From: Microvirgula aerodenitrificans DSM 15089
GTDB taxonomy: Bacteria > Pseudomonadota > Gammaproteobacteria > Burkholderiales > Aquaspirillaceae
NCBI RefSeq assembly: GCF_000620105.1
Contig: NZ_JHVK01000016.1
Coordinates: forward strand, 1 to 64,000
Length of the DNA: 64,000 bases
Reading direction: 5' to 3'
In this document: one piece after another, positions 27,139 through 35,925 of the stretch
Numbering within the stretch: position 1 is the first letter of the stretch
Layout: each line of letters begins with the position of its first letter
The notes under the pieces: model-generated
The model's database searches: none
The model's input: the letters and a program-made list of their open reading frames with translations, nothing else
What the model was told of the DNA's origin: nothing
Translations under genes and position numbers: made by a program

Positions 27139-28500
27139 ATGAATTCATTGGAACTGCGTGCGAGCGTGGGGCTCGCCGGTCTTTACGGCCTGCGAATGCT
27201 GGGCATGTTTCTGGTGCTGCCCGTGTTCGCACTGTACGCGACCGCCCTGCCGGGCGGTGACAACCACGCACTGATCGGCATCGCGCTGGGCAGTTACGGT
27301 CTGACCCAGGCCCTGCTGCAACTGCCGTTCGGCATGCTGTCCGACCGCATCGGCCGCAAGAAGGTCATCTATGCCGGCCTGCTGCTGTTTGCCGCCGGCA
27401 GCTTCGTCGCCGCCGGCGCCACCGACATCTGGTGGCTGATGATCGGCCGCACCATCCAGGGCGCCGGCGCCATTTCCGCCGCCGTCACCGCGCTGCTGGC
27501 CGACCTGACCCGCGAGGAAAACCGCACCAAGGCCATGGCCATGATCGGCATGACCATCGGCACCACCTTTGCCGCCAGCCTGGTGCTCGCCCCGCTGCTG
27601 ACCAAGTGGATCGGCGTCAACGGCATCTTCGCCCTGACCGGCGTGCTGACGCTGCTGGCGATGATCGGGGTCAAGTTCATCATCCCGGACCCGTCAGTGT
27701 CGCGTTTCCACTCCGATACCGAGGCCAATACCGCCCGCCTGCCGGTGGTGCTGCGCGACCCGCAGCTGCTGCGGCTGAACTTCGGCATCCTGGCGCTGCA
27801 CGCCTCGCAGATGGCCATGTTCGTGGTCATGCCGTTCGCGCTGATCCAGACCGCCGGTCTCGACAAGACGCATCACTGGGAGGTCTACCTGCCGGTGACG
27901 CTGATCGGCTTCCTGCTGATGGTGCCGGCCATCATTTACGGCGAGAAGCGCCAGCAGCTGAAACCGGTGTTCGTCGGCGCAGTCGCGCTGATGTTCATCG
28001 CCCAGCTCGGCATGGCATTCGCGCTGGACTCGTTCTGGGAAATCGTGGTCCTGCTCGGCCTGTACTTCATCGCCTTCAACATCCTTGAAGCCTGCCTGCC
28101 GTCACTGATTTCCAAGATCGCGCCGACCGATGCCAAAGGCACTGCCATCGGCGTGTACAATACCGCGCAATCCATCGGCCTGTTCCTCGGCGCGGCGATC
28201 GGCGGCTGGCTGTACAGCTATGCCGGCAGCGGCGCCGTGTTCGGCTTCACCAGCATCCTGATTGGCGTTTGGCTTACACTCGCCATCAGCATGGCAGCCC
28301 CCATGGCAGTCAGGACCGAGATGTTCCATATCGGTGAAGACTGGCAGGGCGACGCCGCCGCGCTGTCCTCCCGCCTGTCCAGCCAGAAGGGCGTCAAGGA
28401 GGCGGTAGTGATCGCCAGCGAGCGCGTGGCCTACCTTAAAGTGATGCAGAACGACTGGGACCGTGCCAGCGTCAACAAACTCATCGAGGAGACTTACTAG
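27139..28500 (+). CDS. YajR-like MFS transporter with C-terminal YAM domain
   Basis: A 453-residue major facilitator transporter with 12 membrane segments, start at ATG 27139 ([24 protein letters not shown]), which aligns with E. coli YajR. MFS motif A is seen as [11 protein letters not shown], and [16 protein letters not shown] is shared with YajR. The last 60 or so residues (from about 390) form a soluble ferredoxin-like extension ending in [13 protein letters not shown]...VNKLIEETY, the YAM domain of YajR. The substrate is unknown; a drug/proton antiporter is the usual guess. ssb starts at the very next base after its stop codon, so both are one transcript. Confidence 0.87.
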   Translation: MNSLELRASVGLAGLYGLRMLGMFLVLPVFALYATALPGGDNHALIGIALGSYGLTQALLQLPFGMLSDRIGRKKVIYAGLLLFAAGSFVAAGATDIWWLMIGRTIQGAGAISAAVTALLADLTREENRTKAMAMIGMTIGTTFAASLVLAPLLTKWIGVNGIFALTGVLTLLAMIGVKFIIPDPSVSRFHSDTEANTARLPVVLRDPQLLRLNFGILALHASQMAMFVVMPFALIQTAGLDKTHHWEVYLPVTLIGFLLMVPAIIYGEKRQQLKPVFVGAVALMFIAQLGMAFALDSFWEIVVLLGLYFIAFNILEACLPSLISKIAPTDAKGTAIGVYNTAQSIGLFLGAAIGGWLYSYAGSGAVFGFTSILIGVWLTLAISMAAPMAVRTEMFHIGEDWQGDAAALSSRLSSQKGVKEAVVIASERVAYLKVMQNDWDRASVNKLIEETY

Positions 28501-29046
28501 ATGGCGTCCGTCAACAAAGTGATCCTGGTCGGCAACCTCGGCCGTGATCCGGAAGTCCGCTATATGCCGAATGGCGAAGCGGTAGCCAATTTCAGCATCG
28601 CAACCACCGACCAGTGGAAAGACAAGAACGGCATGCGCCAGGAGCGCACCGAATGGCACAACATCGTCATGTATCGCCGTTTGGCTGAAATTGCCGGCGA
28701 ATACCTGAAGAAGGGCCGCCCGGTCTATATCGAAGGCCGCATCCAGTCGCGCAAATACAACGGCAAGGACGGCGTCGAACGCACCGCATTCGAGATCGTC
28801 GCCGACCAGATGCAGATGCTGGGCGGCCGTGACGGCGGCGAAGGCGGCAGCAGCAACTACGGCAGCGGCAGTGGTGGCGCCAGCAGTGGCGGCGGCAACT
28901 ACGGTGGTGGCAGCCGGGCCAGCGCCGGCGGCAACGCCGCCCCGCAGGACAATTTCCGCGACGACACCCCGCCGGCAGCCCCGCGCCGCCCGGAGCCGAA
29001 GCCGGCGCAGAACTTCGACGATCTGGACGACGATATTCCGTTCTGA
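28501..29046 (+). CDS. ssb: Single-stranded DNA-binding protein
   Basis: A 181-residue SSB with the OB fold in residues 1-110 ([52 protein letters not shown]) and a glycine/serine-rich linker. The acidic tip DDDIPF binds partner proteins in replication and repair. Its ATG abuts the stop of the preceding transporter gene, with a terminator directly after it. Confidence 0.97.
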   Translation: MASVNKVILVGNLGRDPEVRYMPNGEAVANFSIATTDQWKDKNGMRQERTEWHNIVMYRRLAEIAGEYLKKGRPVYIEGRIQSRKYNGKDGVERTAFEIVADQMQMLGGRDGGEGGSSNYGSGSGGASSGGGNYGGGSRASAGGNAAPQDNFRDDTPPAAPRRPEPKPAQNFDDLDDDIPF

Positions 29047-29067
29047 CCGTCACCAGACCCGATAGCG

Positions 29068-29099
29068 AAAGCCGAATCATTGATTTGATTCGGCTTTTT
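29068..29099 (+). terminator. Terminator of ssb
   Basis: Perfect 12-bp stem (29068-29079 with 29086-29097; AAAGCCGAATCA and complement), loop of six, then TT-C after the T-rich arm. Confidence 0.88.
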
Positions 29100-29125
29100 C
29101 CTTATTCGGCCCTTCCCCGGGGCGG

Positions 29126-29635
29126 TCAGACAGGCAGGAAGGTCGACGCTTGCGCTGACTCCCCATCACTCTCCAGCTTCCTGGCAAGCGCTGCCATCAC
29201 CCGAAGGGTCGTTTCCATGTCGGCAACCGACAGGCCATCCGCAAGGTCGTTGGCCCATGGCGTCTGAAGGCGCATCGCTTGCTCAAAAGTGCGCGCGCCG
29301 GCGTCAGTCAGCACCACCAGTGGCGCTCTCCGGTGATGGGGGTTCGGCTGAAGTGCTACCAGGCCCTCATGCGCAAGGTCATTGACGATCCGCTGGACGT
29401 TCTGGCGGTTTGCGCCCATGTCGCGCGCAAGCCAGGCGACAGGTTGCGGACGCTCACTCGCGCTGATCGTGCCGAGTACTTTCCAGCGGGCGCTCGTCAG
29501 GCCAATGCCGGCGACCAGGCGGTCTCCTGCGACCAGCAGCCGATTGTTCAGACGAAACAGTTCAAGGGCGAGATCGGTCAGGGCTTTGCCTGACGGGGTG
29601 AGTGTGTCTTTGTCCATGCGGGTAAACGTTGCCAT
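29126..29635 (-). CDS. MarR family transcriptional regulator
   Basis: A 169-residue MarR-type winged-helix regulator. The DNA-binding core is LTSARWKVLGTI...QPVAWLARDMGANRQNVQRIVNDLAHEGLVAL, followed by the wing with NPHHRRAPLVVLTDAG. Start ATG 29635, or the in-frame ATG 29617. It diverges from a small membrane protein. A TTGACA-N6-TGTCAA palindrome touches its start and a TTGACACCAT half-site lies about 48 bp away, so it probably represses itself and the divergent gene. The effector is unknown. Confidence 0.88.
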   Translation of the reverse strand: MATFTRMDKDTLTPSGKALTDLALELFRLNNRLLVAGDRLVAGIGLTSARWKVLGTISASERPQPVAWLARDMGANRQNVQRIVNDLAHEGLVALQPNPHHRRAPLVVLTDAGARTFEQAMRLQTPWANDLADGLSVADMETTLRVMAALARKLESDGESAQASTFLPV

Positions 29636-29636
29636 G

Positions 29637-29654
29637 TTGACACCATAATGTCAA
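29637..29654. promoter_or_regulatory. Candidate MarR operator palindrome
   Basis: TTGACA-CCATAA-TGTCAA, a 6-6-6 inverted repeat immediately upstream of the marR-type start codon. Confidence 0.55.
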
Positions 29655-29684
29655 TTACGCACAATAAAGCTCCATGGTTTCAGA

Positions 29685-29694
29685 TTGACACCAT
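29685..29694. promoter_or_regulatory. Second TTGACACCAT half-site
   Basis: An exact repeat of 29637-29646, located between the two divergent genes. It may be a second contact for the MarR protein or a -35-like element for the divergent gene. Confidence 0.4.
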
Positions 29695-29763
29695 GCATCG
29701 CAATGAAATGCGACTCCCGCCCCGGAACCCGGCCAGACCCGACACCTGAAAGACCCCTTCATC

Positions 29764-30219
29764 ATGCCCAAGATCATTCATCGCATCGGTGGCTTTGTTG
29801 CGCCGCTCTGCATCGTGCTTTTCTGGACTTCCACCGCCCTCACCGAGCTGTTTGGCTCGCATGCGGCCGTGGCGCAATTGAAATCGCTTATCGTCACGCC
29901 GGGGCTGTGGATTCTGGTACCGGCCATCGCCATGGCCGGAGGCAGTGGCATGTTCATGGGCAAGTCGCGGCGTGGCGGGCTGGTTGATGCCAAGAAGAAA
30001 CGCATGCCCTTTATCGCCGCCAATGGGCTGCTCGTCCTGGTGCCCTGTGCCGTCATGCTCGATCGCTGGGCAGCCGCTGGCAGCTTCGACTCCACTTTCT
30101 ATCTGGTACAGGCCATCGAGTTGATCGCAGGGCCGATCAACCTGGCGTTGATGGGACTGAATGTACGGGATGGTCTGCGCATGGCCGGCCGGCTTCGCCC
30201 ATCGCCTGCCCGGGCCTGA
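29764..30219 (+). CDS. Small four-helix membrane protein
   Basis: A 151-residue integral membrane protein with hydrophobic segments near residues 8-28, 42-62, 82-100 and 113-132. No catalytic motif is recognised. The loop GKSRRGGLVDAKKKRMPF after the second helix is strongly basic and likely cytoplasmic. It diverges from a marR gene with a palindrome between them, the usual arrangement for a MarR-controlled target. No further function can be assigned. Confidence 0.75.
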   Translation: MPKIIHRIGGFVAPLCIVLFWTSTALTELFGSHAAVAQLKSLIVTPGLWILVPAIAMAGGSGMFMGKSRRGGLVDAKKKRMPFIAANGLLVLVPCAVMLDRWAAAGSFDSTFYLVQAIELIAGPINLALMGLNVRDGLRMAGRLRPSPARA

Positions 30220-30237
30220 TCCTGATGGCGTGAACAC

Positions 30238-30278
30238 GGGCTCAGTTGGTCGCTGCACTGGCCCTGAGCCCCCTTTCC
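30238..30278 (+). terminator. Probable terminator after the membrane protein gene
   Basis: Stem GGGCTCAG (30238-30245) with CTGAGCCC (30264-30271), an internal partly paired loop, then CCTTTCCC. The T run is weak. The remaining DNA to 30581 holds a GCGGGG-AAA-CCCCGC hairpin (30367-30381) and presumably the RiPP operon promoter, but no clear promoter motif. Confidence 0.5.
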
Positions 30279-30581
30279 CATGCCGAAGTACACGCCCGAC
30301 TGGCAGAAACTGTCGTGAATACGGCAGTCTGCCTGACTGAATCCGGCCTCTTCCGCCCCCGCCGCCGCGGGGAAACCCCGCCTCCGCCGGGCCATTAACT
30401 CCGAAAAAACTGTCAGACAATAAACACCTTGCGTCAGTAGGGTTTTATCACTACAAATGATCTATGCATATGACAGATGCAATTTAATGCCATAGGTGCG
30501 GCAGATCAGGCCGGGAGCCGCCAGCAGGTGCCCCACGCCGGATCCTCCCGGAGCGCAGCGACCAGTTCAGGAGAGTGCGGG

Positions 30582-32666
30582 ATGTGGGAAAGCAACGGAT
30601 TGCCGGAAGCGCCTGATGACTCCCCGGCCCTGCACGCCGGCGAGTCCTGTTCCGGCGGCATCGACATGGTGTTCGTGTGCATGCCGTACGCCGCCGTGGA
30701 ACGTCCGTCGCTGGCCCTCGGCACGCTGACTGCGGTGCTTGAGCGCGAAGGTCTGTCCAGCCGGGCGATCTACGCCAATCTCGAATTTGCCGCCCGCGTC
30801 GGCCGGCAGGCCTATGAAGTCGTCAACAACTCCGAAATCACGCTCCAGCTCGGCGAATGGACGTTCTCCGAAGCGGTATTCGGACAGCAGGGCGACATCG
30901 ACGCCTTTATCAAGGGCCTGGTCAGCTGTGGCTACACCGAGACCGGCCTGCGGGAGCTGCTGCAGGGCCTGCGCCTCGAGGCCGCCCGCTATCTCGACGA
31001 GCTGGCGCAGCGTGTCCTGGCCCTGCAGCCGCGCATTGTCGGCTGCACGTCCATGTTCCAGCAGCACTGCGCGTCCCTGGGGCTGCTTCAGCGCATCCGG
31101 GCGCAGTCCCCGGGTACGGTGACCATGCTGGGCGGCGCAAACTGCGAAGGGGAAATGGGCGCGGCCACCCACAGGCAATATCCATGGGTCGACTTTGTCG
31201 TGTCCGGAGAAGCCGACAAATTGCTGCCCGAACTCTGCAGACGCATTCTGGCCCGGGGCGCGGGCATTCCGGTCCATCACCTGCCCGAGGGCGTGCTCGG
31301 CCCGGCCTCGCGCCGCGTCCTTGTCGTTGCGGGCGCCGCGGCAGCACCGGCGGTCGGTCGGGCTTCGATTACCGATCTCGACGAATTGCCGATTCCGAAC
31401 TTCGACGACTATTTCGAGCAGCTGCAAGCCTCGCCGCTGCACGGCTACGTGATTCCCGGCCTGCTGATCGAAACCTCCCGCGGTTGCTGGTGGGGCGCCA
31501 AGCACCACTGCACGTTCTGCGGCCTGAACGGTTCGGGCATGGCGTTTCGCGCCAAGTCGCAAGCGCGAGTCCAGCAAGAAGTCAGCCAGCTGGCGGCGCG
31601 CTACCGGCTCAAGCGGTTCATGGCGGTCGACAATATTCTCGACAACAAATACTTCTCCCAGGTTCTGCCCTTTCTGGCCGAAGCCGGCGACATGCTGTGG
31701 TTCTACGAAACCAAGGCCAACCTCACCCGCACCCAGGTCAGCTTGCTGTCGCAGGCCGGGGTGCGCTGGATTCAGCCGGGTATCGAGGCGATGGACGACG
31801 GCCTGCTGAAGCTGCTGCGCAAGGGCTGCTCGACCGTTATCAATGTGCAGCTGCTGAAGTGGGCCTACGACTACGGCGTGTGGGTGATGTGGAACCACCT
31901 GCACGGCGCGCCGGGCGAAGATCCCGAGTGGTATGAGCACATTGCCGACTGGCTGCCGCTGATTGCGCACCTGCAGCCGCCATCGGGCGGCTCCATGACC
32001 CGCATCCGCTTCGACCGTTTCAGCCCCTACTTCAATGAACAGGCCGACTTCGCCCTGGATCTCAAGCCCTGCTGGGGCTATGGCCAGGTCTATCCCGTGC
32101 CGGAAAAGCAGCTCGAACAGCAGGCCTACTTCTTCCGCAATGACGGCCACTCCGCCCCGACGCCGACCCGGCTGGCGGCAATGCTGAGCGAGTGGGCCAC
32201 CCGCTTCTACGCGCCGACTACCAGGGCAACCACGCTGCCCCGGCGGAGTGATGACGCCCCGGTGCTGGCCTGGGTCGCCAGCGGCTACCGGCAGACGGTC
32301 CGCGATACCCGGCCCTGTGCCGTCGGGTCGCTGCACGAACTCAGCGAGCTGGAAGGACAGGTCTGTCATGCCCTCGACAGTGCGCAGCATCTGCAGGGTC
32401 TGGTGCAGGCCCTGCGCCATGCCGGCAGCACGGTCCCGGAAAGGGAAATCGGCTCCGCGCTGCAACGGCTGGTCGATCTGAAAATCATTGCCGAATTCAA
32501 CGGCAAGTTCCTTTGCCTGGTCACCAGCGAGAACCCGGTGCCCTACAAGTCGTTCTCCGAGTTTGCCGGCGGCATGTTCAGCCTTACCCCCACACACCGG
32601 ACACCGCCGAAGCCCGAAACCCCATGGGATGTTTCCTTGAGGGAGTTGTTTGTCTCTTCCACGTAA
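30582..32666 (+). CDS. B12-dependent radical SAM RiPP C-methyltransferase
   Basis: A 694-residue protein starting at ATG 30582, chosen for the GGAGAG eight bases upstream (the frame is open to an ATG at 30477). The N-terminal half is cobalamin-binding-like: MVFVCMPYAAVERPSLALGTL at the start and TVTMLGGANCEGEMG in the middle. The radical SAM core carries Cys302, Cys310 and Cys313 in the order C-x7-C-x2-C (CWWGAKHHCTFC), the spacing typical of the RiPP maturation radical SAM protein 1 group that includes PoyB/PoyC. These enzymes methylate unactivated carbons of Val, Ile or Thr in proteusins. The precursor gene follows 32 bp downstream. Only one such enzyme is visible here, whereas polytheonamide has two. 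Confidence 0.88.
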   Translation: MWESNGLPEAPDDSPALHAGESCSGGIDMVFVCMPYAAVERPSLALGTLTAVLEREGLSSRAIYANLEFAARVGRQAYEVVNNSEITLQLGEWTFSEAVFGQQGDIDAFIKGLVSCGYTETGLRELLQGLRLEAARYLDELAQRVLALQPRIVGCTSMFQQHCASLGLLQRIRAQSPGTVTMLGGANCEGEMGAATHRQYPWVDFVVSGEADKLLPELCRRILARGAGIPVHHLPEGVLGPASRRVLVVAGAAAAPAVGRASITDLDELPIPNFDDYFEQLQASPLHGYVIPGLLIETSRGCWWGAKHHCTFCGLNGSGMAFRAKSQARVQQEVSQLAARYRLKRFMAVDNILDNKYFSQVLPFLAEAGDMLWFYETKANLTRTQVSLLSQAGVRWIQPGIEAMDDGLLKLLRKGCSTVINVQLLKWAYDYGVWVMWNHLHGAPGEDPEWYEHIADWLPLIAHLQPPSGGSMTRIRFDRFSPYFNEQADFALDLKPCWGYGQVYPVPEKQLEQQAYFFRNDGHSAPTPTRLAAMLSEWATRFYAPTTRATTLPRRSDDAPVLAWVASGYRQTVRDTRPCAVGSLHELSELEGQVCHALDSAQHLQGLVQALRHAGSTVPEREIGSALQRLVDLKIIAEFNGKFLCLVTSENPVPYKSFSEFAGGMFSLTPTHRTPPKPETPWDVSLRELFVSST

Positions 32667-32698
32667 CCGTTCGATTCACCGACGAAGGAAAGCACCGT

Positions 32699-33139
32699 AT
32701 GACTACGACTACACCGGCCAGCACCCAGGTTCCGCAAACCCGGCGCGATCTGGAAACCCACATCATCACCAAGGCCTGGAAGGATCCCGAGTACAAGGCC
32801 CAGCTGCTCAAGGACCCGAAGGCGGCGCTGCAGGATGCGCTCAAGAGCATTGACCCGTCCCTCTCCCTGCCCGACTCGCTGCAGGTCCAGGTGCACGAGG
32901 AGAACGCCAACCTGTTCCACCTTGTGCTGCCGCGCAATCCGAGCGAGATCTCGCTCGCCGAGGTGGTAGGCGACAACCTTGAAGCCGTGGCACCGCAAAC
33001 CATCGCCGTCGTGCTGGTTGCAGTGGTCGGTGCGGCTGCGGCAGCCGTGGTCACCTACCTGGGGGCGGCGAACGTTGTTGGCGCCGCCAATGGCACGGTC
33101 ACGGCCAACGCCGTGGCCAACACCAACGCCGTTGCCTGA
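32699..33139 (+). CDS. Proteusin precursor with nitrile-hydratase-like leader
   Basis: A 146-residue precursor, ATG 32699 after GAAGGAAAG. Residues 17-85 match the NHLP leader type: DLETHIITKAWKDPEYKAQLLKDP and NLFHLVLP. The C-terminal part from about Thr101 is a Gly/Ala/Val/Asn core of 46 residues with no Cys, no Ser and no charge, like the polytheonamide and aeronamide cores. Asn125, 131, 137 and 143 are spaced exactly six apart, plus Asn141. The core is expected to be epimerised, C- and N-methylated and dehydrated at Thr by the neighbouring enzymes, giving a membrane-active beta-helical peptide. The cleavage site (inferred before Thr101) is not proven. Confidence 0.9.
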   Translation: MTTTTPASTQVPQTRRDLETHIITKAWKDPEYKAQLLKDPKAALQDALKSIDPSLSLPDSLQVQVHEENANLFHLVLPRNPSEISLAEVVGDNLEAVAPQTIAVVLVAVVGAAAAAVVTYLGAANVVGAANGTVTANAVANTNAVA

Positions 33140-33236
33140 CGACAGCACCCTGTAGTGCCCGGAGGGGTGCGGCCAGGATGTCGGCTGCGCCCCTCTCCGC
33201 CCCGATTACCGCCCGCACGATCCGGAAAGGAACGAC

Positions 33237-34772
33237 ATGCCCACGCCACAAGGGACAAGCTACGCCGAACCGCAACACCCTGCCGCCGACGCCACGCCGG
33301 ACTGGCCGCCCATCACGATCGGGCAGGCCAAGCGCGTTCTGGAATGGTGGTCTTCGTCTGCGGTGTTCCGTGAACTGGTGGCGACCGATCCGGAACGCGC
33401 CGGCCGCGACTACAAACTGGGCTTCAGTCCCGAACTGATCCGTCCGCTGTGGGACGACCGCTATCACCTCGACGCCGCCAACAAGGATCGCCCGCAACAC
33501 CCGATCGTTGCCGAGTACCGGGCTTATTACCACACCAAGACGCAGTGGCGCGACGAGGTCAAAAGGGAGTGCGCCCCGGACGAGCCCCGCCTGAAAACCT
33601 GGCGTACCCGCCAGATCGCCCGCAATGCGATGGAAAACGGTCTTTACGACAACAGCATCATTCACTCGCCGCTGGCCATCGAGCTCAGCGATGGCTGTTC
33701 GGTCGGTTGCTGGTTCTGCGGCGTCGGCGCGACCAGGTTTGTTGAGACCTGGGACTACACCGAGGAAAACGCCACGCTGTGGCGCGGCGTGCTGAGCGTA
33801 TTGCACGACAAGATCGGCGATGCCAGCAAATGGGGGTTCTGCTACTGGGCCACCGACCCGCTGGACAATCCGGACTACGAGCACTTCGCCAGCGATTTTG
33901 CCGATATCACCGGCATGTTCCCGCAGACCACCACCGCCCAGGGCCACAAGGACCCGGAACGGGTGCTCAAGCTGCTCAGGCTGTCCGAATCGCGCGGCTG
34001 CAAGGTCAACCGCTTCTCGGTCCTGACCGAATCGCTGCTGCGCCGGATTCACGATGCATACACGGCAGATGAGCTGACCCAGGTCGAGATTGTCGCCCAG
34101 ATGCGTGACGCTACCGTGCCGAAGGCCGACGCCGGCTCATTCCGGGTAAAGGCCAGGAAGACTGCCAATGTCGTGGAGCGGGAAAAGAAAAAACTGATTC
34201 CGATCGCCGTGTCCGAGAACGGGACGGAAGACAGCGACAAGCCCGCGCTGACCATGCAGCAGCCGGGCACCATCGCCTGCGTTACCGGCTTCCTGCTCAA
34301 TATGGTCCGGCGCTCGGTCAAGCTGATCAGTCCCTGCCGTGCTTCCGAGCAATGGCCGCTCGGTTACATCGTGTTCGAGGAATGCACGTTCACCGACGCC
34401 GCCGACCTGGAACGCAAGATCGAAGCCATGATCGAGACCCACATGCCGCAGGAGCTCACGCCGGACGACCCGATCCAGCTCAATCCGAGCTTCCGCCTGG
34501 AGCCGGTAGCCAACGGTTTCCGCGTGCTTTCCGACCTGAGCTGCATCGAGTTCTCCCGCCCCACCCCTGACCTGGTCGAGTACCTCGGCGCGCTGGGCGA
34601 GCACGTGACATCAGGCAAGCGTACGGCCGGTGAAATCGCCGTGTCCTCGCTGTTCTGCTATGGCGTGCCGGAGACAAACACCCTGAGCACCCTCGGCGCG
34701 ATGCTGAACCTCGGGATCCTGGTCGATGCCAGGGGCCGCATTACCGGCCAATCAGCAGTGGAAGCCCAATGA
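33237..34772 (+). CDS. PoyD-type radical SAM peptide epimerase
   Basis: A 511-residue radical SAM enzyme with the canonical CxxxCxxC cluster motif at Cys154, Cys158 and Cys161 (CSVGCWFC). The start ATG 33237 has AAAGGA upstream. Overall layout and N-terminal region match the RiPP amino-acid epimerase group (PoyD, OspD, AvpD), which converts L- to D-residues along NHLP-leader precursors. Cys367 in ISPCRASEQW lies in the region where OspD carries the H-atom-donor cysteine; that assignment is inference. It overlaps the next gene by ATGA. A D/L-alternating product is expected. Confidence 0.88.
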   Translation: MPTPQGTSYAEPQHPAADATPDWPPITIGQAKRVLEWWSSSAVFRELVATDPERAGRDYKLGFSPELIRPLWDDRYHLDAANKDRPQHPIVAEYRAYYHTKTQWRDEVKRECAPDEPRLKTWRTRQIARNAMENGLYDNSIIHSPLAIELSDGCSVGCWFCGVGATRFVETWDYTEENATLWRGVLSVLHDKIGDASKWGFCYWATDPLDNPDYEHFASDFADITGMFPQTTTAQGHKDPERVLKLLRLSESRGCKVNRFSVLTESLLRRIHDAYTADELTQVEIVAQMRDATVPKADAGSFRVKARKTANVVEREKKKLIPIAVSENGTEDSDKPALTMQQPGTIACVTGFLLNMVRRSVKLISPCRASEQWPLGYIVFEECTFTDAADLERKIEAMIETHMPQELTPDDPIQLNPSFRLEPVANGFRVLSDLSCIEFSRPTPDLVEYLGALGEHVTSGKRTAGEIAVSSLFCYGVPETNTLSTLGAMLNLGILVDARGRITGQSAVEAQ

Positions 34773-35923
34773 CCCCGCCACTCGCCACCACCATTGACCG
34801 GCTCCGCGACTACCTTGACCGGGTCGGCTTCCAGCAGATCTACAAATACATTGTCGCGGTCAACCATTACGCCGTGACGCCGGCGCTGATCACGCGCAAC
34901 ACTGCCGCCAGTGTCCACCACTTCTTCGATAGCCGGCTGGGCGGCAGGGCGGAATTCGCCCTGTTGCAGTGCCTGATGACCGGGCGTCCGGCCGAGCATG
35001 CAGCGCTGCCGGACAAGGACCGGGCGCTGGCCGATGCGCTGGTGACGGCCGGCCTGCTGCGGGCCAGTCCGGATGGGCGGGAAGTGTCCGGCGCGGACCG
35101 GCAGCTGATTTCGGCCTTCGGCGTGGATCTGCTGATCGACCGCCGCATTCATTTCGGCGGCGAAGTCCACGAGGTGTATATCGGTCCCGACAGCTACTGG
35201 ATGCTGTATTACATCAATGCTTCCGGTATTGCCCGCACGCATCGCGCCGTCGACCTGTGCACCGGCAGCGGCATTGCCGCGCTGTATCTGTCGCTGTTTA
35301 CCGATCATGTTCTGGCGACCGATATCGGCGATGTGCCGCTGGCGCTGGTCGAGATAAACCGCCGCCTGAACCGGCGCGACGCCGGCACGATGGAGATCCG
35401 GCGCGAGAACCTGAACGACACGCTGGATGGCCGTGAACGCTTCGACCTGCTCACCTGCAACCCGCCTTTCGTGGCCTTCCCTCCCGGCTACAGCGGCACG
35501 CTCTATTCGCAGGGCACCGGCGTCGACGGACTCGGCTACATGCGCGACATCGTCGGCCGCCTGCCGGAAGTGCTCAATCCCGGCGGTTCTGCCTACCTCG
35601 TGGCGGATCTCTGCGGCGATGCGCACGGCCCGCACTTCCTGGGTGAGCTGGAGAGCATGGTCACCGGGCACGGCATGCGCATCGAGGCGTTCATCGACCA
35701 TGTCCTGCCGGCCTCGGCCCAGGTCGGCCCGATCTCGGACTTCCTGAGACACGCAGCCGGGCTGCCTGCGGACACCGACATCGCGGCAGACGTGCAGGCG
35801 TTCCAGCGCGAGACGCTGCGCGCCGACTACTACTACCTGACGACGATCCGCCTGCAAACGGCCGCGCAGAACCCCGGACTGCGCATGCTGCGACGCGACC
35901 CGCTCCCCGGGGCCGGGACGTGA
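34769..35923 (+). CDS. PoyE-like SAM-dependent methyltransferase
   Basis: A 384-residue class I methyltransferase. The SAM-binding motif is VDLCTGSGIAALYLS, followed by ATDIGDVPLALVEINRR and the catalytic CNPPF motif seen in enzymes that methylate amide or amino nitrogens. In the polytheonamide pathway, PoyE methylates Asn side-chain nitrogens, and the precursor here has five core Asn, so Asn N-methylation is the likely role. ATGA overlap with the epimerase gene and near-overlap with the dehydratase gene place it firmly in the operon. Confidence 0.82.
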   Translation: MTPPLATTIDRLRDYLDRVGFQQIYKYIVAVNHYAVTPALITRNTAASVHHFFDSRLGGRAEFALLQCLMTGRPAEHAALPDKDRALADALVTAGLLRASPDGREVSGADRQLISAFGVDLLIDRRIHFGGEVHEVYIGPDSYWMLYYINASGIARTHRAVDLCTGSGIAALYLSLFTDHVLATDIGDVPLALVEINRRLNRRDAGTMEIRRENLNDTLDGRERFDLLTCNPPFVAFPPGYSGTLYSQGTGVDGLGYMRDIVGRLPEVLNPGGSAYLVADLCGDAHGPHFLGELESMVTGHGMRIEAFIDHVLPASAQVGPISDFLRHAAGLPADTDIAADVQAFQRETLRADYYYLTTIRLQTAAQNPGLRMLRRDPLPGAGT

Positions 35924-35925
35924 CC

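Noticed and set aside
30567..32597. Minus-strand frame opposite the radical SAM gene, and similar long frames opposite the DUF748, fadN, fadL, LanM and acr3 genes
   Set aside because: All are low-complexity Arg/Ala/Gln-rich translations in G+C-rich DNA and overlap well-recognised genes completely.
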